From Candidatus Margulisiibacteriota bacterium (lineage in GTDB: Bacteria; Margulisbacteria; WOR-1; JAKLHX01; JBAZKV01): 64,000 nt of DNA. The stretch lies in assembly GCA_041650635.1 (NCBI GenBank), contig JBAZKV010000006.1:1-64000 (forward strand), given 5' to 3'. Shown here piece after piece: positions 56,710 through 64,000 of this stretch. Numbering within the stretch: position 1 is the stretch's first letter; each line of letters opens with the position of its first letter. Below the pieces are notes generated by a model. That model searched no databases. It was given only the letters and a program-made list of their open reading frames with translations, and was not told the DNA's origin. The position numbers and the translations under genes were made by a program.

Positions 56710-59427
56710 TTGTTCCTTAAAAACCTGACAATAAAAGGCTTTAAGACCTTTGCGGAAAAAACTTCACTTGATTTTGACCCTTCCAGCGCTATAACAGGCA
56801 TTGTGGGGCCTAACGGCTGCGGAAAATCCAATGTGATAGATGCCGTACGGTTCGTGATAGGAGAACAGAGCATAAAAGAAATGCGCGGCGAGAGCCTGGA
56901 CCAGCTGATCTTTGCCGGAACCTCGCTTAAGAAAGCCCTTTCCATGGCTGAAGTCTCTATCACAATAGACAACGCGGACGGAAAGATGAAGACGGACTTT
57001 AGCGAAGTTTTCATAAAAAGGCGCATTTTCAGGTCCGGGGAGAGCGAGTTTTTCCTCAACAAGAACCCCTGCAGGCTCAAGGACATAAAGGAACTCTTCC
57101 TTGATACGGGCATAGGCGGCGGGGCTTACTCTATAATCAACCAGGGTCAGGTGGATTCCATCCTTCTTTCAAAACCGGAGGACAGGAGGCAGCTTTTTGA
57201 AGAGGCCGCCGGCATCGGCAAATACAAGTTCAGGAAAAGGGCCTCCGAGCGCAGGTTGATAGCCACGGAGCAGAACCTTTTGAGGGTTAACGATCTGAGA
57301 GGAGAGATCAAGGATGCCATAGCGACCCTTGCCTCGCAGGCCGAAAAAGCAAGAGAGTACACTGCGCTGAAAGAAGAGCTTAAGAACATAGAGATAGGAC
57401 TTTCGAAAAGGGTCCTCAAAAGCCTGAAGGAGCGCAAAGACAACTGCCTGGCCAGGATAGACGAACTTGAGAGCAAAAGCAGCGGGGCCATGAGCGATGT
57501 TGAAAAAGATGAGAAAGAAAGGGTCCGCCTTAAAGACCGGATCAGGGCCATAGAAGCCTCAACGGACGAGACCCGGCAGGAGTCCTCTAAGCTGAGAGAA
57601 AAAATCGAGTCCGCAAAGAGCACCGTGGCCATCAACAGGGAGCGTTCGCTCCAGCTTAAGGAACGGATATCTGCCCTTAAGAACGAGGCCGCCTCCATTG
57701 AGGACGGGATATCTCAGAGGAAACCCAGGCTTGAGGAAAAAGAAGCTTCCCTTGCCGGCCTTACCGAGGGTTTCGGAGCTTCTAAGCGGGTGCTTGAAGA
57801 AGCGGAAAAGAACTTTGCCTCAATTTCCTCAAAGATCGAGGAGTCCATCGGCTTTTGGAACTCGCTTAAGAACCCCGTCGTAGAAAAAGAGATGGAGCTT
57901 TCCTCAAAAAAACACAGGATCTCGGAACTGGAACTGGAGATCAAGTTCGCAAGACAATCGCTTGAGCAGGACACCTCCTTTGCCGAAAACCTCAGCGGCC
58001 TTAAGAGCGACATAGAGTTCATAGAGAAAGAGCTGCTCTTGGTGCCTTCGGTGGAGCAATCGCTCATCGGCCGCATCTCGGAGAGAAAGCTTGAGATCAA
58101 CAAAAAGATAGAGATAGAGCTGTCCATACTTAAGGAAAGCATCGATAAGAAGGCGGCAAGGGTAAGAGAACTGGAATCCGCAGCTGCAGAGGAAGGCATC
58201 AAGCTTGAGGAGATAAGGTCGGGGGCAAGCAAAGCCGCCGAAAAATGCTCGGAGATGGAGCAAAAAACAAAGGAACTTACGCTGCAGAAGGAAAAAGCGA
58301 TCCTGGAGCTGGCGGAGATAAGGGCCGGCTTTAAGAACTATGAGCAGACATATGCCTCAAAAAAAGAAGAGATAGAGAACCTGAGAACAGAGCTCTCCTA
58401 TCTTGTGCGCCAGGCCGAAGAAAAGAACGCCTCGACTTTAGACCTTTCCTCCAGGCTGGAGAGCTGCGAAAAAGAAGCCCTCGAACTTGAAGCAAGCCTG
58501 CCCTCGCTAAAAGAGGACGAAGAGCGGCTTGCCGCAAGCCTGCAGGAACTCGTCAAGGAAAAAGGGTCCTTGAACGGCCTTCTGGAAGAACTGGAGGCAA
58601 AGATGAGGTCGGTTTCGGGAGAGGACCGGGCCCTTAGGGACAACCTTTCAAGGGAGCAGGTGACCCTGGCCAAGATAGAGGGCGAGTGGCAGACAACGGA
58701 GGCGCTGCTTCGCGAGGAGTACGGCCTTACTGTCGAGGAAGTGGAAAAAAGCGATCTTGAAAGCCCTTCCAATATGGGGAAAGCCAAGGAGGAGACCGAA
58801 GGTCTCAAAGCAAGGATACGGGCGCTTGGAGCGGTCAACCTGCTGGCAATAGAAGAATACGAAGCTTCCAAGGACCGCCTTTCTTTTATAGAAAGCCAGT
58901 ACGCGGACCTCGTTTCGGCAAGGGACAATCTTAACACACTGATCAGACAGCTTGATAAAGAAGCCAGGGAAAGTTTTCTTGCAAACCTCGAGTCCGTAAG
59001 CGCGCATTTTACCGAGATCTTCTCCAGCCTGTTCGAGGGCGGCGAGGCAAAGATAACCCTGCTGGAAGGCGACCCGCTTGAGGCGGGAATAGAGATAATG
59101 GCCAAACCCTCCGGAAAAAAATGGCTCTCCCTTTCGCTGATGTCTGGCGGAGAGAAAGCCCTTACCGCTATTGCCCTTCTGTTCGCGCTGATGAAGACCC
59201 GCCCGTCCCCGTTCTGCTTTATGGACGAAGTGGACGCCGCGCTTGACGAAATAAATGTCCTGCGCTTTACCAGGATGCTACGGGACTTTTCCCGGCATTC
59301 CCAGATAATAGTGATCACGCACAGCAAAAGGACCATGTCAGCGGCGGACACTCTTTACGGAGTGACAATGGAAGAGCCGGGGATCTCTAAAGTTGTTTCG
59401 ATGAAATTAGTAAAGGTGGCGGATTAA
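56710..59427 (+). CDS. smc: SMC-family chromosome protein without a visible hinge
   Basis: SMC ATPases organise and segregate chromosomes. The N-terminal head has GPNGCGKSN (33-41) and the INQGQVDSIL Q-loop. The C-terminal head has LSLMSGGEKALTAIALLFAL (near 808) and Walker B CFMDEVDAALDE, with a distal RIRALGAVNLLAIEEY segment typical of SMC. At 905 aa it is 250-300 shorter than usual. Two coiled arms of about 260 residues each (180-440 and 455-715) meet at a short ELLLVPSVEQSLIG turn; I find nothing like the ~150-residue hinge and no CxxC zinc hook. The TTG start has AGGAGGAAGG upstream. scpA and scpB are not in the window. Confidence 0.9.
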   Translation: MFLKNLTIKGFKTFAEKTSLDFDPSSAITGIVGPNGCGKSNVIDAVRFVIGEQSIKEMRGESLDQLIFAGTSLKKALSMAEVSITIDNADGKMKTDFSEVFIKRRIFRSGESEFFLNKNPCRLKDIKELFLDTGIGGGAYSIINQGQVDSILLSKPEDRRQLFEEAAGIGKYKFRKRASERRLIATEQNLLRVNDLRGEIKDAIATLASQAEKAREYTALKEELKNIEIGLSKRVLKSLKERKDNCLARIDELESKSSGAMSDVEKDEKERVRLKDRIRAIEASTDETRQESSKLREKIESAKSTVAINRERSLQLKERISALKNEAASIEDGISQRKPRLEEKEASLAGLTEGFGASKRVLEEAEKNFASISSKIEESIGFWNSLKNPVVEKEMELSSKKHRISELELEIKFARQSLEQDTSFAENLSGLKSDIEFIEKELLLVPSVEQSLIGRISERKLEINKKIEIELSILKESIDKKAARVRELESAAAEEGIKLEEIRSGASKAAEKCSEMEQKTKELTLQKEKAILELAEIRAGFKNYEQTYASKKEEIENLRTELSYLVRQAEEKNASTLDLSSRLESCEKEALELEASLPSLKEDEERLAASLQELVKEKGSLNGLLEELEAKMRSVSGEDRALRDNLSREQVTLAKIEGEWQTTEALLREEYGLTVEEVEKSDLESPSNMGKAKEETEGLKARIRALGAVNLLAIEEYEASKDRLSFIESQYADLVSARDNLNTLIRQLDKEARESFLANLESVSAHFTEIFSSLFEGGEAKITLLEGDPLEAGIEIMAKPSGKKWLSLSLMSGGEKALTAIALLFALMKTRPSPFCFMDEVDAALDEINVLRFTRMLRDFSRHSQIIVITHSKRTMSAADTLYGVTMEEPGISKVVSMKLVKVAD

Positions 59428-59443
59428 CATAAGATCCTTATTC

Positions 59444-60535
59444 TTGTCGCTTGTAATCGCTCTTGTTCTCTGCGGGGCCTGCCCTGCTTTTGACAAGGTA
59501 TTTACCAGACGCCTTGACGAAGGCGTCGATTACACTCACATCGTAAGGACCATGCCTTCCGGGCAAATTCTCAGCATTCACGCGGTAAAGCTTGACCTTG
59601 CCTCCGGTTCCTTTGAGGTCTTCCCCGCCCTGGCCAGAGAGACCGTAGGCAGGCTGGAATCCGTGGATTCCATCGCAAAAAGGTATGGCGCCCTTGTGGC
59701 GGTAAACGGCTCCTTTTTTAAGAGGAGCAGGCCTTATCTGCCTCTGGGGCTGCTGGTGATAAACGGCAGTGTGATAACAAAATCCCTCCTCAACAGGTCA
59801 GCTGTAGGAATATCCAACGACAAAGAGGTAAAATTCGGGATCCCGAGATTTGTGGGAAAGATAATCAACAAAGAAACAGGGGAGGAACTAGAGATATGGG
59901 GCATGAACAGGCCCCGCAAGGAACACGAAATAATAATCTACACCCCCGAATATGGGGCCTCGACCCGTACCAATGAGAATGGCGTAGAACTCATTATCGA
60001 AGATGACAGAGTGTTCGGCATCTCGTCCGGCAATTCGCCTATACCGGACAACGGATATGTCATTTCTTTCCACGGTTGGACAAGGGACTATTCTAACACG
60101 CTTCCTCCCGGAGCCAATGTCGAGGCCAGATACAGCCTTTCCGAAGGCTGGGAAAGCATAGACCACGTCATAACAGCGGGCCCCAGGCTGGTAGAAAATT
60201 CTGCCAATGTTTCCGGGGCCTGCGTCAGGGACGAATATTGCGGCAGCGACCTTATTGGAAGGAATGCCCGTTCGGCAATAGGAATGACATTAGATAACAA
60301 ATTGCTCATTGTTGTATCAGAAGGCAATTCTGCAAGGCGCAACAAAAGAAGAAAAGGCTTAACTTATCACGAGCTTGCCGAAACGCTTATCGTACTGGGT
60401 GCAAAGGACGCCATCGCTCTTGACGGCGGCAGCTCTTCAACGCTGTTCTTAAAGGACAGGGTTGTCAATATCCCCTCGGACGGTTTTCAGCAGGGCGTAA
60501 GCAACGCGCTATTGGTTAAGCTTGGGAAGAGATAA
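59444..60535 (+). CDS. Exported phosphodiester glycosidase family protein
   Basis: The 363-aa protein belongs to the NAGPA/phosphodiester glycosidase (DUF2233) family: GALVAVNGSFFKRSRPYLPLGLLVINGSV, VITAGPRLVEN, GRNARSAIGMTLDNKLLIVVSEG and the characteristic AKDAIALDGGSSSTLFLKD near the C-terminus. Bacterial members are thought to act on surface glycans. A hydrophobic signal (LFLSLVIALVLCGACPAFD) is present. The TTG at 59444 cuts off its basic end; an in-frame ATA at 59429 with AAGGTGG nine bases upstream would give MRSLFLSL..., a normal signal peptide. It is 17 bases after smc. Confidence 0.82.
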   Translation: MSLVIALVLCGACPAFDKVFTRRLDEGVDYTHIVRTMPSGQILSIHAVKLDLASGSFEVFPALARETVGRLESVDSIAKRYGALVAVNGSFFKRSRPYLPLGLLVINGSVITKSLLNRSAVGISNDKEVKFGIPRFVGKIINKETGEELEIWGMNRPRKEHEIIIYTPEYGASTRTNENGVELIIEDDRVFGISSGNSPIPDNGYVISFHGWTRDYSNTLPPGANVEARYSLSEGWESIDHVITAGPRLVENSANVSGACVRDEYCGSDLIGRNARSAIGMTLDNKLLIVVSEGNSARRNKRRKGLTYHELAETLIVLGAKDAIALDGGSSSTLFLKDRVVNIPSDGFQQGVSNALLVKLGKR

Positions 60536-60571
60536 GATTCGTCTTCTGGCCAAAGAGATAATTTTTTATCA

Positions 60572-61266
60572 CTATTCAATCTTGTCAGACTTTTCCAAAT
60601 TACACTTTGCACATAATATTCGGATATTTTTCTCAGTCATACTTGTTCCCCCTTTTGAAAAAGGCAAATCGTGGTCGAAATGTAAATTCTTTGTTGAGCC
60701 GCACTTTACACACTTTCCTTTGTCTCTTTTCCACACTATCTTTTTTATCTCACTCGGTATTAGTCTAGTGTGTTTCAAATCAATAAGGCTCTTTGTTTCA
60801 ATGTCCTGACTGTCTGACAACCTTAGAAGAAATACGAATACTTTCCTTTTCCCATCATACTTAATAGCGTAATCAACCAAGTCGAAAAAACCTTTTAAAG
60901 ACCATACCCCGGGAAGTATTTTTTCATAACTTTTACCCTCTCGCTATTTGCAGTCCCATTTTTATACTTCTCTATCGCTTCAATGAATTTCCCATTTTGC
61001 GTCAATGTTCCTATTCTGGTAGTTCTTGGTTGATCCAGCATTTTAGGGTTCATTTCATAAGAAGTTTTTGGCTCGTCGTGGCCTTCATACTCAATCGTTA
61101 TGCCATCCTCAAGAACCTTGTCAGAATATGGCGCGTTCAATCGGCGAGACATAAGAATGACAGAATAATTGGGCCTCATCCTAAAGTTCATCCCTCTTTG
61201 CAAGGTCTGTACATTTTCAAGATCGCACATCTCTCGGTAAGAATATATTTGGTCAGGCATATTCAT
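60572..61266 (-). pseudogene. HNH endonuclease gene split by a frameshift
   Basis: Two minus-strand frames together form one protein of about 230 aa. The N-terminal part (60895-61266, NFRMRPNYSVILMSRRLNAPYSD...) ends YFPGYGL-stop. Shifting the frame at a G4 run near 60907-60910 gives PGVWSLKGFFDLVDYAIKYDG, continuing into the C-terminal part (60572-60880). That part ends with an HNH domain with CVKCG...HFDHDLPFSKGG...CAKCN, complete with both CxxC pairs. One missing G explains the break. The N-terminal half resembles the SRA/YDG-like domain of some restriction HNH enzymes (weak). Either a recently inactivated gene or a base-calling error. Confidence 0.75.
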
Positions 61267-61506
61267 ATTGTTACAGCTATTCTATATACAAGCATCCCCG
61301 CACATTTAAAATCATTATGAATTAGAGAGTTTAAACCTGCAAGAGGGATTAGCTTGCTGGCGGTCGGTAGGCGTCAATCCGCTGTGCAGACGATCTCCTT
61401 GAGGACGCAAATTGAGACAGACCCCTCCGGGCAATTCTTCTTCTACTTTTCTTGCATCGGCAAGAAATCCCTCGCAGGCTCGGGATAAAATCCGCAAAAG
61501 AAACTC

Positions 61507-61534
61507 GCGGGGGCTCTGCCCCCAGCTCCCCCGC
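61507..61534. repeat. G/C-rich nested hairpin
   Basis: GCGGGGG at one end pairs with CCCCCGC at the other, and GGGGGC/GCCCCC form a competing inner hairpin around TCT. Such G-run palindromes are typical dispersed repeats. Confidence 0.6.
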
Positions 61535-61667
61535 AAGCGCCGTAATTCCCTCGCCCGCACCTTTCGACAAGCTCAGGGCAAGCTCGCTCGGTTCCAACGG
61601 CGCTTGAGCAACCAAGATACTAATATGCCTGCATAGCCTATATTTCTTAAAGAACTCACAGATAATG

Positions 61668-61787
61668 GCGATTGCCGTTCCGGGCGACGACACAAAGAAT
61701 GAATAATAGGAAAGACTCTAAACATTCGATACTAAACGAGTCCGTATGAGGACTCGATATGTGCCTGGAGGAGCTTACGGCAATCGC
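61668..61787. mobile_element. Possible MITE with 11-bp terminal inverted repeats
   Basis: GCGATTGCCGT at the left end is exactly inverted as ACGGCAATCGC at the right end, 120 bases overall, with no coding capacity. A smaller hairpin (CGAGTCC/GGACTCG, 61737-61756) lies inside. No target duplication is evident. A chance inverted repeat of this length is unlikely, but mobility is unproven. Confidence 0.5.
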
Positions 61788-61793
61788 GGGATT

Positions 61794-61814
61794 GTTAAGG
61801 GCGGAGCCCTTAAC
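61794..61814. repeat. Perfect 9-bp stem hairpin
   Basis: GTTAAGGGC and GCCCTTAAC flank a GGA loop, seven bases after the MITE-like element. Confidence 0.7.
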
Positions 61815-61827
61815 GAGTTTCTTTTCT

Positions 61828-61861
61828 GTCCACTTTTCTTTTCGACAAAAGAAAAGTGGAC
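61828..61861. repeat. Perfect 15-bp stem hairpin
   Basis: GTCCACTTTTCTTTT, a CGAC loop and the exact complement AAAAGAAAAGTGGAC. It is the longest perfect hairpin in the window. In either direction it could slow or end transcription, although the run of T is inside the stem. Confidence 0.8.
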
Positions 61862-61920
61862 ATGCCTGTTTGTGTCAGGCGCCAAAATTGCTGTTAACAC
61901 GGCTAAAGGGGGCTTTTTAT

Positions 61921-62262
61921 GAAAAAACGGAACTGGTCACAAATTGTGACCGGTTCAAGAGGCTTAAGCATTCCTCTTCGAATCCATACGTTTTTACCGA
62001 GTATGGAATAGCTATGCTCTCCAGCATCCTTAAAAGCGAAAAGGCTATTCAAGTTAATATATTGATCATGCGGACTTTTACTAAAATAAGGACTTTGTTA
62101 TCAACGCACAAAGAATTGTTTCAAAAACTTCAATTATTGGAACACAAGATAGAACGCCACGAAGAGGATATTATCAGCATTCTAAATGCCATAAGGCACA
62201 TCGCCAAAGAAGAATCAAAGCCTAAAGGCAAATTCGGGTTTGTTCCTGAAAACAGCCCCTAG
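61921..62262 (+). pseudogene. 5'-truncated ORF6N-domain gene
   Basis: The frame encodes the second half of an ORF6N/KilA-N-type protein: ELVTNCDRFKRLKHSSSNPYVFTEYGIAMLSSIL, then EKAIQVNILIMRTFTKIRTLLSTHKELFQKLQ and the coiled tail ending KPKGKFGFVPENSP. The N-terminal half (the ORF6N fold proper, normally before LVTNCDR) is missing and is replaced by repeat DNA. These proteins occur in phages and mobile regions and are widespread in candidate-phylum genomes. Its TAG interlocks with the metK stop (CTAG, 62259-62262). Probably a remnant. Confidence 0.72.
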
Positions 62263-63452
62263 ATCCCGGCGTCCTTCTTAAGCGCCGCGGCTTTGTCGGT
62301 GCTTTCCCACGGCAAATCCAGCTCAGGCCTGCCGAAGTGCCCGTAAGAAGCCACCTGCCTGTAAAGAGGCCGCCTTAACTTTAGTTCCCTGATTATTATC
62401 CCGGGCCTTAGGTCAAAATGCTTGTTGATAAGTTCCTGGATCTTGTTGTCGGAGATCTTTCCGGTGCCAAAGGTCTCTACCATGACCGACATCGGCCGCG
62501 CAACTCCTATGGCATAGGCCACCTGGACCTCGCACCTCTCCGCCAGCCCCGCCGCGACTATGTTCTTGGCAACATATCTGGCCGCGTAGCAGGCGGAACG
62601 GTCCACTTTTGTTGGGTCTTTCCCGGAAAACGCTCCGCCGCCGTGCCTGGCATATCCGCCGTAGGTATCGACTATGATCTTTCTTCCCGTAAGCCCGGTG
62701 TCGCCCTGGGGCCCTCCTATCACGAACCGGCCCGTCGGATTGACATAGAACTTGGTGTTCTTGTCCATAAGTTTCTCGGGAACTATTTTTTTGACGACCT
62801 TTTCTATGATGTCCTTTTTTATCTGCTCGGGATCGACATCGGGGTCGTGCTGCGAAGCTATGAGCACACTGTCCACCCTGACGGGCTTGTTGTCGTGATA
62901 TTCCACTGTGACCTGGGATTTCCCGTCCGGCCTCAGGTATTTCAGCTCTCCGCTTTTTCTTACATCGGCCAGTTTTTTGGCAAGTTTTTGAGCAAGGCTG
63001 ATCGGAAGAGGCATCAGTTCCGGCGTTTCGCTGCAGGCAAAGCCGAACATAAGCCCCTGGTCCCCCGCCCCCAGTCCTTCCAGGTCCTCTTTCACTACCT
63101 CGCCTCCGCGGATCTCCAGAGCGGTGTCAACCCCCCGGGCAATGTCCTTGGATTGTTCCTTGATGGAAACAAGGACGCCGCAGGTCTCATAATCAAAGCC
63201 TATCTCCCTGCTCACATAGCCGATATCCTTTATCGTGTTCCTTACTATAGAAGGGATGTCGACATAAGTTCCTGTGGTAACCTCTCCGGCAACCACAACA
63301 AGCCCGTTGGTGGTAAGCGCCTCGACCGCCACCCTGGCCGGAGGGTCTTTTTCTATGATGGCATCAAGAATGGAATCGGATATCTGGTCGCACATCTTGT
63401 CGGGATGTCCCTCTGTCACCGATTCCGAAGTAAAAAAATGTTTCTTGGACAT
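62259..63452 (-). CDS. metK: S-adenosylmethionine synthetase
   Basis: MetK makes SAM from methionine and ATP. The 397-aa protein has FTSESVTEGHPDKMCDQISDSILD (metal Asp and His), GAGDQGLMFGFACSETPELMPLP, DTGLTGRKIIVDTYGG and GGGAFSGKDPTKVDRSAAY-like substrate loop (here RSACY). AAGGAG precedes the ATG. A well-formed promoter lies upstream, and there is no room or sign of a SAM riboswitch. Confidence 0.98.
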   Translation of the reverse strand: MSKKHFFTSESVTEGHPDKMCDQISDSILDAIIEKDPPARVAVEALTTNGLVVVAGEVTTGTYVDIPSIVRNTIKDIGYVSREIGFDYETCGVLVSIKEQSKDIARGVDTALEIRGGEVVKEDLEGLGAGDQGLMFGFACSETPELMPLPISLAQKLAKKLADVRKSGELKYLRPDGKSQVTVEYHDNKPVRVDSVLIASQHDPDVDPEQIKKDIIEKVVKKIVPEKLMDKNTKFYVNPTGRFVIGGPQGDTGLTGRKIIVDTYGGYARHGGGAFSGKDPTKVDRSACYAARYVAKNIVAAGLAERCEVQVAYAIGVARPMSVMVETFGTGKISDNKIQELINKHFDLRPGIIIRELKLRRPLYRQVASYGHFGRPELDLPWESTDKAAALKKDAGI

Positions 63453-63492
63453 AAAAACTCCTTTGTTTTACTGATTTCTGTGAACAAAAGCA

Positions 63493-63521
63493 ATTTTATC
63501 ACAGTTTGCCAAAGCCCTCAA
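63493..63521 (-). promoter_or_regulatory. Promoter of metK
   Basis: TTGAGG, 17 bases, TAAAAT on the minus strand, about 40 bases before the metK ATG. It overlaps the oppositely oriented promoter of the M15 peptidase gene by 16 bases, so the two compete. Confidence 0.7.
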
Positions 63522-63534
63522 CGGGTGCTAAAAT
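63506..63534 (+). promoter_or_regulatory. Promoter of the M15-type peptidase gene
   Basis: TTGCCA, 17 bases, TAAAAT with TGC in front. The ATG follows the -10 by nine bases and there is no Shine-Dalgarno site, so the mRNA is predicted to be leaderless. Confidence 0.7.
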
Positions 63535-63543
63535 TACTTTGCG

Positions 63544-63981
63544 ATGGGCAATTTGAGCGAACACTTCAATTCGAGGGATTTTGTGTGCCGGTGCGGCCAG
63601 TGCAGGAACGACATCAGGGTGCATCTGGGTCTGGTGGGCGCGCTGGAAATGATAGGCTTCAACTTTAAAAGGACCCCGAGGATAGCCTCTGCCTTCAGGT
63701 GCGAATACTATAATGACAAGCACAACATCGGCAAAAAAAATGCCCACAGCCAGGGCAAAGCCGCTCATATATACATAGACGGGGTCAAGCTTAACGACCT
63801 TTACAATTTTGCAAAAACCATACCCGAAATACGGGGGCTTGGCTATTATCCCGAAGAAAAGTTCATACATATAGATACCAGGTCCCTTGACAAGGGGGCG
63901 GAAAAGGACGAATGGTTTAAAGAGGGAGGAAAGATCCACCCCATGACCGCCGAGGCAAAGACAAGGTTTGGACTGCTCTAG
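63544..63981 (+). CDS. Peptidase M15-type (M15A/YcbK-like) protein
   Basis: The 145-aa protein resembles the small zinc D,D-peptidases or carboxypeptidases of peptidoglycan (Peptidase_M15_3): LSEHFNSRDFVCRCGQC at the N-terminus, IASAFRCEYYNDKHN, NAHSQGKAAHIYIDG, and FIHIDTR at the end. The family motif is normally SxHxxGxAxD; here the Asp zinc ligand is replaced by His (AAHIYI), so metal binding may be altered. No signal peptide is present, as in phage-derived versions. It is divergent from metK. A few bases after its stop an ATG opens a frame that runs off the window. Confidence 0.8.
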   Translation: MGNLSEHFNSRDFVCRCGQCRNDIRVHLGLVGALEMIGFNFKRTPRIASAFRCEYYNDKHNIGKKNAHSQGKAAHIYIDGVKLNDLYNFAKTIPEIRGLGYYPEEKFIHIDTRSLDKGAEKDEWFKEGGKIHPMTAEAKTRFGLL

Positions 63982-64000
63982 CAGATGGATAATGACATAC

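Larger units (their letters stand above)
61267..61920. other. Non-coding, repeat-rich accessory segment
   Basis: About 650 bases without a credible gene. Open frames exist on both strands, but they encode repeat-type peptides such as ELALSLSKGAGEG and RQAQGKLARF, which arise when dispersed repeats are translated. The segment has at least four palindromes and one element with 11-bp inverted ends, listed separately. It ends at a truncated ORF6N gene. The mixture looks like a landing site for small mobile repeats. Confidence 0.6.

Noticed and set aside
56601..57113. Upstream extension of the SLH protein frame into smc
   Set aside because: The extension runs antisense through the smc start and lacks family resemblance; the real signal peptide begins at 56600.
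61349..61693. Minus-strand open frame of 114 codons
   Set aside because: It encodes repeat-type peptide (LSLSKGAGEG), has no ribosome site and no family resemblance; the opposite strand is equally open.
63453..63543. SAM riboswitch before metK
   Set aside because: The leader is only ~40 bases and shows no SAM-I or SAM-II features.
1..64000. CRISPR array or tRNA genes
   Set aside because: I found no regularly spaced direct repeats with spacers and no cloverleaf with a T-arm except the tRNA-like part of ssrA.
63982..64000. Start of another gene at the right edge
   Set aside because: ATGGATAATGAC opens a frame, but only five codons are visible, too few to call.

Overview
The window is gene-dense chromosomal DNA, roughly 50% G+C by eye, with one small accessory patch near 60.5-62.3 kb. 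The gene set suggests an uncultured diderm bacterium of the Terrabacteria side. It combines an exported outer-membrane-type beta-barrel, SLH-domain envelope proteins, a diaminopimelate peptidoglycan pathway through DapL (with DapB, DapF, MurI and an AMIN-domain amidase), ClpC-RadA, an archaeal-type phosphoglycerate mutase and a one-piece tmRNA. My best guess is a Margulisbacteria/WOR-1 (Saganbacteria)-like lineage. That is inference from gene content and was not checked against any database.

Layout: 0.1-4.1 kb, minus strand: unknown protein, IspH, PAS kinase, DapL. 5-13.5 kb: a tightly overlapping minus-strand run of cca, cell-wall amidase, murI, queD, dapF and three carotenoid genes (crtI, crtB, lycopene cyclase). 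14.3-17.4 kb: a thioredoxin-fold lipoprotein, then plsC, smpB, two small ORFs and ssrA (tmRNA). 17.5-20 kb: small Cys-rich ORF, GspE/PilB ATPase, aroE. 20-25.7 kb, plus strand: pyrE, hisB, purE, cvpA, apgM, tyrA, aroA. 25.6-28.7 kb: a three-gene minus-strand set with a cNMP-fold protein, an unknown protein and an orphan HATPase. 28.8-34.2 kb: mutL, acyltransferase, topA, panC. 35.4-37.5 kb: four minor pseudopilins with a RAYT transposase coupled behind them. 37.5-39.1 kb (minus): infC-rpmI-rplT plus a DUF151 protein. 39.1-46.2 kb (plus): rplU, rpmA, proBA, nadD, M16 peptidase, dapB, ROK kinase. 46.2-50.1 kb: radA and clpC. 50.4-56.6 kb: an envelope operon of SLH proteins, a beta-barrel and a large sensor kinase. 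56.7-60.5 kb: a short SMC and a phosphodiester glycosidase. 60.5-62.3 kb: a frameshifted HNH gene, a block of palindromes and a truncated ORF6N gene. 62.3-64 kb: metK and an M15-type peptidase.

The most unusual signals are these. The SMC protein has two equal coiled-coil arms and no visible hinge. An A8 run at the end of the beta-barrel gene could join it by a -1 shift to the following SLH/coiled-coil ORF, which has no signal peptide. infC appears to start at AUA. At least seven genes look leaderless, with a -10 box 7-9 nt before the start codon. Degenerate heptamer repeats and palindromes lie in or beside working genes (ssrA, mutL, radA, dapF, nadD, RAYT). Five convergent gene pairs end in interlocked 4-bp stop codons.
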